Assembly: GCA_032622095.1 (NCBI GenBank)
Contig: CP136068.1
Coordinates: 119,027,509 to 119,091,508 of the forward strand
Length of the DNA stretch: 64,000 bases
Direction of reading: 5' to 3'
Source of the DNA: Siphonodentalium dalli
Taxonomy: Eukaryota; Mollusca; Scaphopoda; Gadilida; Siphonodentaliidae
Shown: positions 42,873 to 53,626 of the stretch, piece by piece
Layout: each line of letters starts with the position of its first letter
How positions within the stretch are numbered: the first letter of the stretch is position 1
The notes under the pieces: generated by a model
The model's database searches: none
Seen by the model: the letters and a program-made list of their open reading frames with translations, nothing else
Told to the model about the DNA's origin: nothing
Program-made: the position numbers and the translations under genes

Positions 42873-44650
42873 TTGATTAATGCAGACCTTTCTAAGGTCG
42901 TATTATGCATCTAACATGCATCATTGTAATTCTGTCCATGATCCATCTAGAAGGGTACGGTAATGGTATGTGTTGTTTGGTACATGCATACAAACACATA
43001 AGCGGTGATGCTGTAATGTTATCACTTTTTTATTTCAGGATTCTTCTCAATGCAATCATGACACGGATCTATCGCAGAACACCTGCGCTCGCCGATACCA
43101 AGATTACACATCTGAGAGTTTGAGCAAGGCCCTTGAATGTATAAACAGTGGTGTGATGTCGCAGAGGGAGGCAGCTGCCTCCTTCCACATACCCAGGAGT
43201 ACACTAAAAAACAAACTCAGCAAGATGCACAGTAACAATGTCGGCAGGCCGGGTGTGTTAACCATAGATGAAGAAAAGACAGTTGTTGATCATATTATCG
43301 CTATGAACGATTACGGATTCCCGCTTGACAGCTATGATTTGAGGGTATGTGTGAAATACTTTCTGGACAGGAAAGGAACGACTAAGCCAAGATTTCAACA
43401 AAACTTTCCTGGTAAGGAATGGTGCTTTTCATTTCTAAGACGAAACAGATCCCTAACTAACAGATTCTCATCAAACATCAAGAAATAAAGAGCAGCCATA
43501 TCGCCAGAAACAATAAAAGGGTACATCAGCAATCTCGAAGTTGAGTTAGAAAATGTGGAACCTCATAATATCTACAATTACGATGAGACTAACCTGACTG
43601 ATGATCCCGGAAATAAGAAGATTATCACAAAAAGGGGCTGTACATGTAAATACCCCCAACACGTGCTTAATACCGGTACTTCGAAAGCCAGTATCTCCTT
43701 AATGTACTGTGGATCTACTGAAGGAGGGTTGCTACCACAACATGGACATACGGTGGACGTACCACCTGGGACGCGTTACAGTAGGTCAAAATCAGGTTGG
43801 TTTGATTGTACTTCATTCGAAGATTGGTTTTTCACCATCGCGCTCTACCACATATGAAGAAGAAGGCTGGAAAGAAAGTGATGCTTGGTGACAATTTATC
43901 ATCTGTACATTTTGGCGGTGTTACGACACTGTCAAAATGGCTAATGAGTGTGGGATATTACTTGGGGGGCCAAAAACATATTGGTATCATTTACATATAT
44001 ATATAGGGTGGGGGAGACATGCAAACACATCAAAACATTGGGTTTGCCGTAAGGTTACATTATTGTGAAATGCACGGACAGCAATTCACTCCCAATAATG
44101 TTTGTTAGGGATGACCTAAATATGTTGTTTATCCATTCATCCATCGGCATATATTTGCTGCTACCAGGTAGCCGATTGGACGCTTACCGCGTGACGGAGA
44201 AAATGTATACGTGCACGCTTCAATTCGACCATTTCTGTTTTAACCGCTTAGGGCTAGTCCAACAAGCTTAGGGCAACGGGAACACATGTGCTGAGAATGA
44301 CATAGCATTTGTTTGCCTTCCGCCAAATAACACCCACCTGACCCAGCCACTGGACATTGCTTTTTTCCGGGCCATGAAGATAAAATGGAGATTGTTATTG
44401 ACTGCATGCATGATTGGAAGAAGCGGGGAAAAGTTGGCAAGCGCTTTTACCAAGGATATGTTATTCCCATCACAGCTGACGAAACTGCATGATGCAATCT
44501 TTGATAATGTTTCCGAGAATATTAAGTCCGGTTTCAGGAAAGTTGGGATTTGGCCAATTTATAACAAGTGTAGCGGTCGCGTTGTAAAATATATAGAAGG
44601 CCGATTAATCAACAGCTCCAACGGAGCATGCTTCTTTGGTCCAGTGGTTA

Positions 44651-44742
44651 AGACGCCTTGTCTCGTCACCGAAGTTAAGCAATGTCGAACCCGGTTAGTA
44701 CTTGGAACGGTGACCGGTGGCCTGAGATTTCGGGTGCTGCTA
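44651..44742 (+). ncRNA. 5S rRNA-derived segment within the TRIM 5' LTR
   Basis: Reads like animal 5S rRNA from about residue 30 to the 3' end: TCTCGTC, GAAGTTAAGCAATGTCG, CGGTTAGTACTTGGA, GTGACCGG..GGCCTGAG, CGGGTGCTG. The positions of the internal pol III control regions (A box, intermediate element, C box) are covered, each with substitutions. The 5' third of 5S is missing or too diverged, so this is not a functional 5S rRNA gene. It could still act as a pol III promoter for the TRIM; that is inference. Confidence 0.85.
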
Positions 44743-44785
44743 ACTTTCGGTGCGACTCCCGCATTCCACCCTTCTCCCGTTACAC

Positions 44786-44803
44786 TGGGGGCTCGTCCAG
44801 TCA
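44786..44803 (+). promoter_or_regulatory. Primer-binding site resembling tRNA-Pro 3' end
   Basis: TGGGGGCTCGTCC matches the complement of the tRNA-Pro 3' end over 13 bases and then diverges; it lies one base after the LTR end, the expected spacing. Confidence 0.75.
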
Positions 44804-45419
44804 TCAGAGTCTGTGTCATGGTGCGACCGCTCTGAGAGAGGAACTTGGGTGAGGATCACTTGGTGGTGAACCTCAAAACGAGGAAGGGAGGAATGTAGCG
44901 GTGCTGCTAACTCCCGCATTCCACCCTTCTCCCGTTACACAAGAATGAAATTCTAGATCGACTTCCCGACTGAAAAGAAAGAAGTTAAACATCGAACCAG
45001 GAAAAAGTGTGTCCGATTTCATGATAATTTACATGCATATGATGAATTGACATCTTTAAACCTAGTGAAAATTTTATTACCGTCTCGTAAATTTATAGTG
45101 CGATATTGTCCCAACAGAAATACACCTCTGTCCTCTGCCAGGACTTGGGCTGTAACACGAAGAAGAAGAAGCGACACAAACTACCACATCACGTGATCGT
45201 GGAATGGGGGGCAGAACCGAAACCGAAACTAAAGTAATTAATGAGCACCTTCCTGCTTCCTGGTTACAAGTTTCAAGCGATCAAAAAAATTGCTGATTTA
45301 ATAACGTGAGTATACTTTCAGTTATGTTTAAATTTGTGCCATTTATAGTCTATAATGTGGATGATCTTAAGAGAAGTGTCAAACTGCAAAATTTGACGGA
45401 TTATGAAACATAAATTTCG

Positions 45420-45653
45420 GGGAATTCCCCCCGGCAGCACTCGCAGGGACTTCGAGATCGGCTGCAGCTTTTGTCACAGCCGATATCGGAAATAGGTCTG
45501 CGCATGTCCATATCCGAGGAATCTCGAACGACAATGGCCGCGGCTCCAGCCGCAACGAATGCCAACTAAGTCTTTCAGTGACGAACGACATGAATTCCCT
45601 GTAATTTAATCATCGAATTTGAGGATCTAGTCTCATAAACTATATACATGTAG
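45420..45653. other. GC-richer segment with similarity to 49130-49240
   Basis: Contains GACTTCGAGATCGGCTGCAGC, whose inverse occurs at 49219-49240. The minus-strand 70-codon ORF (45379-45591) is unrecognised. It may belong to the outer part of the inverted repeat 45654-48853. Confidence 0.35.
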
Positions 45654-46144
45654 GCACACGGCACAATCGTTTTGAGTCTTGACGATTATAAATGCGACCA
45701 ATTTCACGATTCTGCGCTTGACAACATGCACGGTGCTTCATAAAGGCCTACGGCAGTTTAGCGATTCTGCGACCGTATTAATTTATAAATACGTGATATT
45801 TTATGACAAGCCTATAGAGTAGACTTTGCAGGTCGACCCGCCAGGTTGACTCACGGATCAAATCGGGATCATCAGATCAAACCGAGAACCGATCGCAAAA
45901 AGTCATTAACGGTGCGAAAATTAACATTCAACGTAGGCTAAGCTTTGATAAGCATAAATGTAGGATTTGTCAAATTCGTCTAGGCTACCTCAGTTGACGC
46001 AATATTCGATTAAACTCGACACAGAAATGCAGTTAACAATGTCCCAACAATGCCATATATTACCACCCCACTAGCACATATATATTCAATGCCTCCTTTC
46101 AAACAGGATGTTTTACAGATGCAATGAAAACGGCACGTGTCATC

Positions 46145-46272
46145 CACAGGCGCTTGGAATTTGGTCAAAACCCCTCTTTTATTGGCGGAATCACCACCGG
46201 GGACCATATCCCGGGTGGTGGTTCGGCCAATAAAAGAGGGGTTTTGACCAAATTCCAAGCGCCTAGCTGTGG
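46145..46272. repeat. Palindromic MITE-like hairpin inside inverted-repeat arm
   Basis: GGCGCTTGGAATTTGGTCAA ... inverse, apex CCGGGGACCATATCCCGG near 46203. About 125 bp, near-perfect. Absent from the corresponding place in the right arm, so it inserted after the arms formed. Confidence 0.82.
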
Positions 46273-46830
46273 TATAATTATGTTATTATTTGTCTATTGA
46301 CAATTTGTCTATTGACAATTGTATGTGTTGAATGAATAAATAACTAAAAAAAACTCAACTCTACTATTTGGCAACGCCCGGGTTCGCGACCATGACAACG
46401 ACGATTGTGCGACTCGTTGAACGGTAATTTTCATTTGTATATGATGTATCTGACTCTGATCGGGCAACTTATAGTTCTGCTTGTAAGCCCATGTATATGT
46501 TGTATCAATAATTTTAGGCACCGTGCCTTCGTTGTAATGAACGTATCATGGATCCAATGCAGTGCTTTGTATATAGGACTATACTGATCCCCACATGTGC
46601 ATGATGCCATAGAGGCCAAGTCACATAAGATCGAGATGTCCACCTGTCACCAACCAAGCATTCTGACATTTGAACATGTCCAAATGTTTTTTTCTATATA
46701 TTGTTGATATTAGATCGTTATAATTGTTATTACCGGGAATTTGTTGAAAATAACGTACAGTAGGCCTACCCCTTTAACGTAAGCATTTTAACAATTAAAG
46801 GTACTCAATCCGATAAATTTAACTCCTCTC

Positions 46831-47190
46831 AATTACTATTTCAATGGCTTCGGGGGTCAAAAATATTTGATTCGAGTCGAGAAAGTCACCCATCAAAGCT
46901 CAGATTTGTTAGATATCGATTTTAGAAATCTATTATTTTCCATTATCGGGAATACTTTCTGGCCCAGATCTCAGTTAAAATTGCGTTATTATTACCACTT
47001 GATTTTAGAGTTATCCATCCTTGTCTGTTTGAATAGAGTTTTGGTGTACACATCTCGAGCAGGAAACGAAATTGACGGCAATTATTAGTACTCATCTCGA
47101 GAACATAAGAATTTTCAAAAATCAATATCTAATAACTCTGAGCTTTGTTTGATGGGTTCCTCGACTCGAATCAAATATTTTTTACCATCC
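46831..47190. repeat. Inverted-repeat element (CAAATATTTGATTCGAGTCG family), copy 1
   Basis: Arms 46854-46940 and 47108-47187 are inverse (AAAATATTTGATTCGAGTCG; ATCAAAGCTCAGA) with a 165-bp non-repetitive middle. A diverged relative is at 52229-52350. Confidence 0.7.
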
Positions 47191-48424
47191 AGTTAATTAA
47201 GTTATGTTATATATATGATTTAATTTTTTTTAAGTTAGGACTGACAAGTGATCAGTACGTTACTAAACACAACTTATTTAACTGAATGGTCAGTTTACAC
47301 AGCCCAACTACATGGGTGACCATTAATCACATTGTTTGCGAGACTGTGTGTTTTCTTTGCGAAAAGGATCTGTCCTCTTTGAATTTTGATTTTGTTTTGA
47401 TTGGACGTATATTTTTCTAACGGTCATCTCTGCGTTCTGATTGGTCAAATAGTAATGTCGGGTTTTATGCAGAAGAAATTAGGAAATTATTTATTTGGTT
47501 TTGTGATTATTTGCATTAATTCTAATTCTAGTTAACAAATTATAGCGTTCTGTATTGCTATTTTACTACAACCAATTTTAATAAAATGCCATATATAGCC
47601 TCAACAACTCCAAAAAAAATTATTATTTTAAATTTCCATCGGATCGGTATTGGTGTATATTTAAATGAGATATTGAGTAGGATGGTGGATACTATATTAT
47701 TCGTTGTCCCATTTTATTATTGTGAATTATTTATGAGTATATACTTAATTAGTATTCTCGATCAGTATTGATATCAATTTAATTTAAGTTGTAAACAATC
47801 TTCAATCGGTGTATACATGTACATACATGTATATATATGTTTTATACCATTGCTTGTGCTTCATTGTTTTGTGCTGTCGTTTACATATTATGTTATAAAC
47901 GTTTTGTTGCATGTTTTGATATTCAATAAACTATGAAAAATATCAAATTCTCCTATCTAACGCATCCATGCCCACTCACCTATACTGATGAATCGAGAAA
48001 TCTGATAATCCTCTTATTTTCTGCTCCAAAAGTCACATAAATCAATGCAAAAATAGAATCAGTTATCCTCCAATTAATATCTGTCCACGAAGCCAGTAAG
48101 ATAATCCTCTTACTTTCTGGATCAGAAATCACGTAATTTTAGTTAGGCTTCATCCTCTAAGTATCACTAAGCAAACAAACCCATCAGATTTCGGAAATTA
48201 ATTATATAAAACAATTTGCAAAGTAACATATAACATGATCATTTAGTGGTATCAATCCATTTTATCTGTCAATTAATCATGTAGACCTAATATATATATT
48301 GCATTACTGCGGGGCCTACGCGAATTGAGTGACCTACGGAGACCTACGCAAATCTAGGGACCTATATACTGAATAACGCAGTACCAGGACATGTCTTTAC
48401 CGTTATTTAGACCCTTTTTGTGAA
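47191..48424. other. AT-rich spacer within the inverted repeat
   Basis: No gene recognised. TAAGATAATCCTCTTACTTT / TGATAATCCTCTTATTTTCT phrases repeat near 48003 and 48096. Confidence 0.4.
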
Positions 48425-49794
48425 AATCGCCCATATACAAAGCAGTGCATTGAATCCATGATACGTTCATTACAACGAAGGCACCTTATTGATGCAACAG
48501 TTTTTTTCGACTCGGACTGCCAATAAACTCGACATAGCATCTTAGATGCGTACCCCTTGTTTTTTTTGTATTGATCTCACCCCCGTATGTAATCCGTGAG
48601 ACAACCGGGTGGACCTGCAAAGTCTACTCTATATACAATGAAAACAAGAAGAGGCCCACTTTTGTCGTGCCAATTCAGTAAAAAGCCCCTTTATCTAAGT
48701 TTGTCATAAAATATCACGTATAGGCCTATAGGCCTACATGTATATATAATAAGGTCGTAGAATCGTTAAACTGCCGTATAGCGCCGTGGTTAATTGTCAA
48801 GCCGCAGAATCGTAAAATTGGTCGCATAATCATCAAAACGATTGTGCCGTGTGGTAGGGTTACCTGTTGATCGGACCAATGCTGTAAGCCTATATTTTAT
48901 ACTTTAAGAGCATCAATAAACATTTTATTTTGGCCTTTCCATATAAAAAACAACATCGAATTAAGTATAAACTCCACCTTTCCAATTTTAAATAGTTTCA
49001 TAAAATTAGATAGATACATGTAGGTGTTTTCGTAAAACAACCATCGAACCCAAAGGTAAAAATCTACATGTATCAACCCAACATAATTCAATGTTTTCAT
49101 GCATTCATTGTCCGCATGACGATTGTGCGGGAACTCGCAACCAGGATTTGGTGGAAACGTGACGTCACATATCCTGGTCATCCGTAACTTCGAGGTCCTA
49201 TCTCCGGTTGCAACCAGCTGCAGCCGATCTCGAAGTCACTCACTCATTGGCTGGGTAGACGTATTTGGCCATACAGTAGAATCCGTCCGAGAATTTCGGT
49301 CAAATTTTTCGGACAATTCGACCCATGCGCGAAACCGGAAAAAGACGACTGAGGTTACTATGGAGAAATTATAAACAACTCAATATGTTGTGAATTCGTG
49401 ATCGGGCGGTATCGCGATAACATATTGATTATAAAATATTTATAAATAAACATTAAATTAATTCAGTTGTGTGAATATGTCAACAAAATAATATTTGGGG
49501 AAACTAAAGAACCATAGTCTGAATTAGTTGGAAATTTGATCATCATTTCAATGATTTTCATGCCAAAAAACAAATGGAAAATATGGAATTCGATATTCGT
49601 TAAATGTAAATGACGCATTAATGCAGTGATTGTTTCAGTGTTTGCCAAAAGTTACCCTTTGATTTGAATATAGCTTACTGTCACAACAGACCCTATCCAA
49701 ATGAATAGTAGAATCTGGTGTGTTCACTGAAACTGAAAATCACTGTTCATGCCATTAAATTAGTAATTTTGGGACTTGTTTATCTGTCATTTGT

Positions 49795-51585
49795 GCTTAA
49801 GACTTAAGTTAAGTGCAAATATTTATGCTTAAGCGCAAACCATTTGCGCTTAAGAACAAAATAGATCATATTTACCGCAAATGATTTGAGCTTAAGCGCA
49901 AATAAAAATTCATATGCACTGCATGATCCCCCTGAATTAATTTTAAATGCTACAGGCCTGAATACATCATTCAATATGGGAGGCCCTTTTTATGGGAGGC
50001 CCTTTTCACATGTATTATTTATTTGCGCTTAAGCGCAAATATTTGCGCTTAAGGGTAAATCATTTGCGCTTAAGCTCAAATCATTTGCGCTTAAGCGCAA
50101 ATATGTGTCTATCAATTTATTTGCGCTTAAGCGCAAATACCTAACACTCCCTTACTTCCCTCTGATTGTGAATGATTGAGTCCATCTCATAGTATATTAT
50201 CATGGGCCCATAGTAGTAGCCCCATACAGACTCGAAAGTTCCATTTGCATATCAGAATCTCTGTCCCTGGTGTCCCAAGAATTGGTGCCTCACTCCCAGA
50301 GCTCTAGTATATTTTATTAAAGGGACATCTCCTGCACAGATATATACCATTTCCATGGCCATAAATAGGGAAGTAGGGGTTACTGGGGGCTTGCTTCCCT
50401 CATATGGTGTACTTATTGACTTGAAATAGGGGGAAAACCCCCTATTTTCATATTATCAGCATCCCTGCCCCCAAGAATTTGTGTCTCCATCCCAGAGATC
50501 TAGTATATTTTATAAAAGAGACATATCCTGCACAGATCTATACCATTTCCATGGTCATAAAAGGTATCTAGGGGTTACTGGGGATTGCTTCCCTCCTATG
50601 GTGGGCCTATATAGACTTGAGTGATGTGTTTAGGCCTGTGCCATTTAAAATTAATTCAGGGGGATCAATGCATATTAATTTTTATTTGCGCTTAAGCGCA
50701 AATGATTTGCACTTAGGCGCAATTATGATCTATTTGCGCTTAATCACAAATGATATGCGCTTAAGCGTAAATGATTTGGGCTTAAGCGCAAATGATAGAG
50801 GTTATTTGTGCTTAAGCGCAAATATTTGCGCTTGAGCGTAAATAAACATTAAATGTGAAAAGGGCCTCCCATAATTCAAGTCTATATAGGCCCACCATAA
50901 AGCAAAAATAAATAATAATATGTGAAAAGGGCCTCTCATATCTGTAAACATTTTTATTTTTAAAAATCTGGACCCGGCCCTTGTGACTTAGTGTCATAGT
51001 GCCCAGCTAAAAGTGCAATACTGGCAAAGGGCCTAGTGCCTAGTAGTGGGTGGGGGGTCTCAAAAAGAGATACACACGCATGTTTAAATTGTTATTTCAA
51101 TATTCTCATTTGAATAACATCGCAATAGATGCTGTAGAATCAATGTGATAATTATAACACTGTCAGTGTAGTATTCAGGGACCTATGGGATGCCAAGTTC
51201 ACAATTAATTTTAATGGCTAATTACGCTTAAGTGTAATGCCATTACACACAAGCGAGGCATAAATTAACCCATTATGCTTAAGCATAATGCTATTAGTAT
51301 TACGCTCAAGCATTATGTTATTATATGCTTAAGTCAAATTCACTTTTAATAATTATTTGCGCTTTAGCAATATTATTTGTACTTAAGCGCAAATATTTGT
51401 GCTTGAGCGCAATGTTTTTTCGCTAAACGTAAATAATTGTTCTAATATAAGCACAAATAATTGTGCTTACGTGCAAATAATTATTAAAAATTAATTTGGC
51501 CTCCCATATAAGCTTAATTCAATTTCCATAATACGTTTAAGCGAAATGGAATATATGACTCTTAAGCGTAATTAGCTATTAAATG
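49795..51585. repeat. Island of ATTTGCGCTTAAGCGCAAAT palindromes
   Basis: The 20-bp perfect palindrome occurs at 50021-50040, 50083-50102, 50119-50138 and 50684-50703. Some twenty further one- to four-mismatch versions (TTTGAGCTTAAGCGCAAATA, ATTTGTGCTTAAGCGCAAAT and so on) lie in four clusters: 49795-49915, 50021-50140, 50680-50845 and 51220-51585. In the last cluster the core drifts to AC/ATGCTTAAGCATAAT. Spacing is irregular. GTGAAAAGGGCCTCCCAT or its inverse brackets the clusters (49978, 50858, 50921, 51495, 51590). Confidence 0.88.
50205..50605 (+). repeat. 196-bp tandem duplication inside the palindrome island
   Basis: CTAGTATATTTTATTAAAGG / CTAGTATATTTTATAAAAGA (50304, 50500) and surrounding sequence (CCCAAGAATT, GCACAGAT, ATTTCCATGG, GGGGTTACTGGGG) repeat with period 196. 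Confidence 0.85.
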
Positions 51586-51759
51586 TGAATTTGGCCTCCC
51601 ATAGGGACACGGTGACCGGAGGGTGGGTATTTTTGTCTGGATTAAGTTACCCCCCCCCCCTAACTTTGACGAAAATCTTCAGTAGTTGGAAATTTCATGC
51701 CTAACAAAATATTAGATGGAAATTTCGGATGATCAATTCTTTTAACTTAATTAACTTAC

Positions 51760-52203
51760 TTAACCCTTTCATGATGGGAGCTGCGCTGGTGCAGCATTAA
51801 AGATCATGTGCCAGTGCATTCTCTTATATATGTGAGTCTCCCATAGGGAGCCGCATATATAGGAGAATGCACTGGCGTACAAGGTCAAGGTAAATATTGT
51901 TAAGTGTTCTCAAGAACTAGCAAATATAAGACATAATATAAAGACATTAACAATTCAACATTAGAGAAAAGGATTTGGCAGTAAGCCAAAGGTATATATA
52001 TTGTATCATGGTTTGATTGCGTCTCAATGATGAATTGCCTGTTACGCAAGTAAATATTGTTAGGCCAATGTATTCTCTTATAAGTTATATATGCGAGGCT
52101 CCCTATGGGAGACTCGCATAGGCCTACATGGCCCTATTAAAACGAATGCACAGGCACAGGTTTTTCACAAAATTTCAGGAAGCTCCAATCATGGAAGGGT
52201 TAA
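51760..52203. mobile_element. piggyBac-like MITE of the GGAGCTGCGCTGG family, long copy
   Basis: TTAA-flanked, left TTAACCCTTTCATGATGGGA, right the inverse ...CATGGAAGGGTTAA. Two hairpin cassettes (51809-51874, 52064-52155) separated by about 190 bp of sequence absent from the 16940 copy. Confidence 0.82.
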
Positions 52204-52228
52204 AGATGCATAATACGATTAAGCACCC

Positions 52229-52350
52229 CTCAATTACTATTTATTTGGATTGGGGGTAAAAAATATTTTATTCGAGGTGAGGAACTCACATATAAGGTGA
52301 GAGTTATCAGATATCGATTTTTGAAATCTATTATTTTTCACCATCAAGAA
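52229..52350. repeat. Inverted-repeat element copy 2, one arm, diverged
   Basis: CAATTACTATTTATTTGGAT ... AAAATATTTTATTCGAGGTG ... GATATCGATTTTTGAAATCT parallels the left arm at 46838-46935. Confidence 0.65.
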
Positions 52351-52639
52351 TTATTAGGGGCCCAGTAAGCAGTCGACGAACCGACGGTCTTGGACCAAAT
52401 TGCGGATGAAGATGGATAACTCAAAAATCAATAGGCTTTCTGTTGACAATAAGGCCAAATTTCGTTGAATAACATGTTGATAAATAACATGTTTCAGGCA
52501 ATTTTATACTATAGTTGACAGAGCCATATAGCCAGCCATATGGCTACAGTGGCAAGTCAGGACTAAATTAACAATGACTAATATTTGCCCATGACCAGTT
52601 ATGCAGACATGGAATATATGCTACATCCTTGCTTTTTGG

Positions 52640-53400
52640 TTCATGTAGTCCCCATGCCTGCTTATTCCGTCTGGTCATGTATATGTGTTATATTTATCTA
52701 TTTTAAAAGCAAATAGGTTGGTGATAACATGGAAAAAACTAATTCTTTGCCATTTAATTCTGAAAAATAATTCTAATATTTACCCAATAGCTAATGGGGC
52801 ATGGAATACAGCCATGCTTTTTGTTCTTGGGCTCACCTTATCAGATAATGCCACACGGGCATGTTCGATTGCTTGATGTTCACATTAAAACCAAATATGT
52901 TGATGATAACATGAAAAAGCTCAGTTTTCGCCTCTAAATTTTGGAGAAAAATGACTTATACATGTATTGGCCTGATAACATGAAAATGCTAAATTTTCAC
53001 TTCTAAATTTCAGGGAAATGACCCAATAGCGATCTAGTGAGGTATGATATACTCTGCATATCATATCATTCTGTTTCAGCATGTGTGAGTGACTTATATT
53101 TACTTTTAAAGTAAATGTGTTGATGAAAACATGAAAAAGCTAAATTTTCTTCACTAAAATTTTGGGGAAAATGACTGGTATTGAACCAACATCCAGCTGG
53201 TGAGGCTTATAAGACAGCCTTGCTTTTTGCTGTAGAATTCCTCAGATTAGTTCATTTTATTGTGGCATGTTTGGGTTCTTTATATTCAATTTGAAATCAA
53301 ATGTGATAACAATACATGAAAAAGCTCAATTTTACAACTAAAGTTTAATAAGGGTGAAAATACTGACATTGACCAATAACCATTTAGTTAGTGAGGCAAG
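52640..53400 (+). repeat. Four diverged units of roughly 190-230 bp
   Basis: Each unit has AACATGAAAAAGCTAAATTT, a TTTGGGGAAAATGAC-like block and GGCATGTT(T/C)G. Units start near 52715, 52885, 53120 and 53295. Non-coding; phrases with premature stops in all frames. Confidence 0.65.
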
Positions 53401-53626
53401 AACTATTTTTTCCATATTATATTAAGGACATAGTGCAATAGAAAGAACCCCAAAAATGAACATCAAGTGCAATTTGAACACCAATCAGATGGTTTATACT
53501 AAGAATATTTTTTTGGCAAGAATCATCGCAGAACTTTCAAAATATATCTGATAGGTACATGTACATGTATACAAGGCTACCAGCTCCACTACTTCAGGAT
53601 GGTTGGTTACTAGTCAGGCTTAAAAA

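Larger units (their letters stand above)
44569..44939 (+). mobile_element. TRIM (miniature LTR retrotransposon) with 5S-derived LTR, CAAG target duplication
   Basis: 371 bp. 5' LTR 44569-44784 (TGTAGCGG ... CCCGTTACA). One base later comes TGGGGGCTCGTCC (44786-44798), identical to the start of the tRNA-Pro primer-binding site of many retroviruses and retrotransposons. Internal region is only about 109 bp and non-coding, ending in the polypurine tract GAGGAAGGGAGGAA. 3' LTR 44894-44939 (TGTAGCGG ... CCCGTTACA) is shortened. CAAG flanks both sides (44565-44568, 44940-44943), and the surrounding transposase reads through once one CAAG is removed, proving insertion. Depends on other elements for enzymes. 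Confidence 0.9.
43058..44973 (+). pseudogene. pogo/Tigger-type DDE transposase, broken and interrupted
   Basis: ATG at 43058 (TTTATTTCAG acceptor just upstream). Order of parts: a frameshift near 43085; psq-type HTH (ALECINSGVMSQREAAASFH, IPRSTLKNKL); CENP-B-type HTH (43260-43480, FPGKEWCFSFLRRN); an in-frame TAA at 43486; DDE_1 core with first Asp in IYNYDETNLTDDPG (43582), then SKSGWFD and FEDWFF; a frameshift near 43850; second Asp in LGDNLSS (43890); a foreign insertion of roughly 320 bp (about 43955-44275); IAFVCLPPNNTHLTQPLDIA with third Asp at 44353; and a C-terminal part ending GIWPIYNK. There the TRIM at 44569 splits it; after the TRIM the frame resumes (NEILDRLPD) to TGA at 44971. 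All three catalytic Asp codons survive but the gene is inactive. Confidence 0.9.
45654..48853. repeat. 3.2-kb region with long imperfect inverted-repeat ends
   Basis: The left arm (45654-45860: CACACGGCACAATCGTTTTG ... AGAGTAGACTTTGCAGGTC) is the inverse of 48596-48853. A second matching block pairs 46490-46575 with 48425-48510 (CCTTCGTTGTAATGAACGTA). The left arm is longer because it holds the palindrome at 46145-46272. No ORF of note inside; probably a fold-back transposable element. Confidence 0.7.

Noticed and set aside
44651-44742. A functional 5S rRNA gene
   Set aside because: Lacks the 5' third, has many substitutions in conserved positions, and lies inside an LTR.
44559-44819. 86-codon minus-strand ORF and 153-codon plus-strand ORF across the TRIM
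   Set aside because: The minus ORF is antisense to LTR sequence; the plus ORF runs from transposase into the LTR and is a by-product of the insertion.
49795-51585. Regularly recurring palindromes as a CRISPR-like array
   Set aside because: Spacing is irregular, the spacers are not uniform, many repeats are imperfect, and the context is an animal genome.
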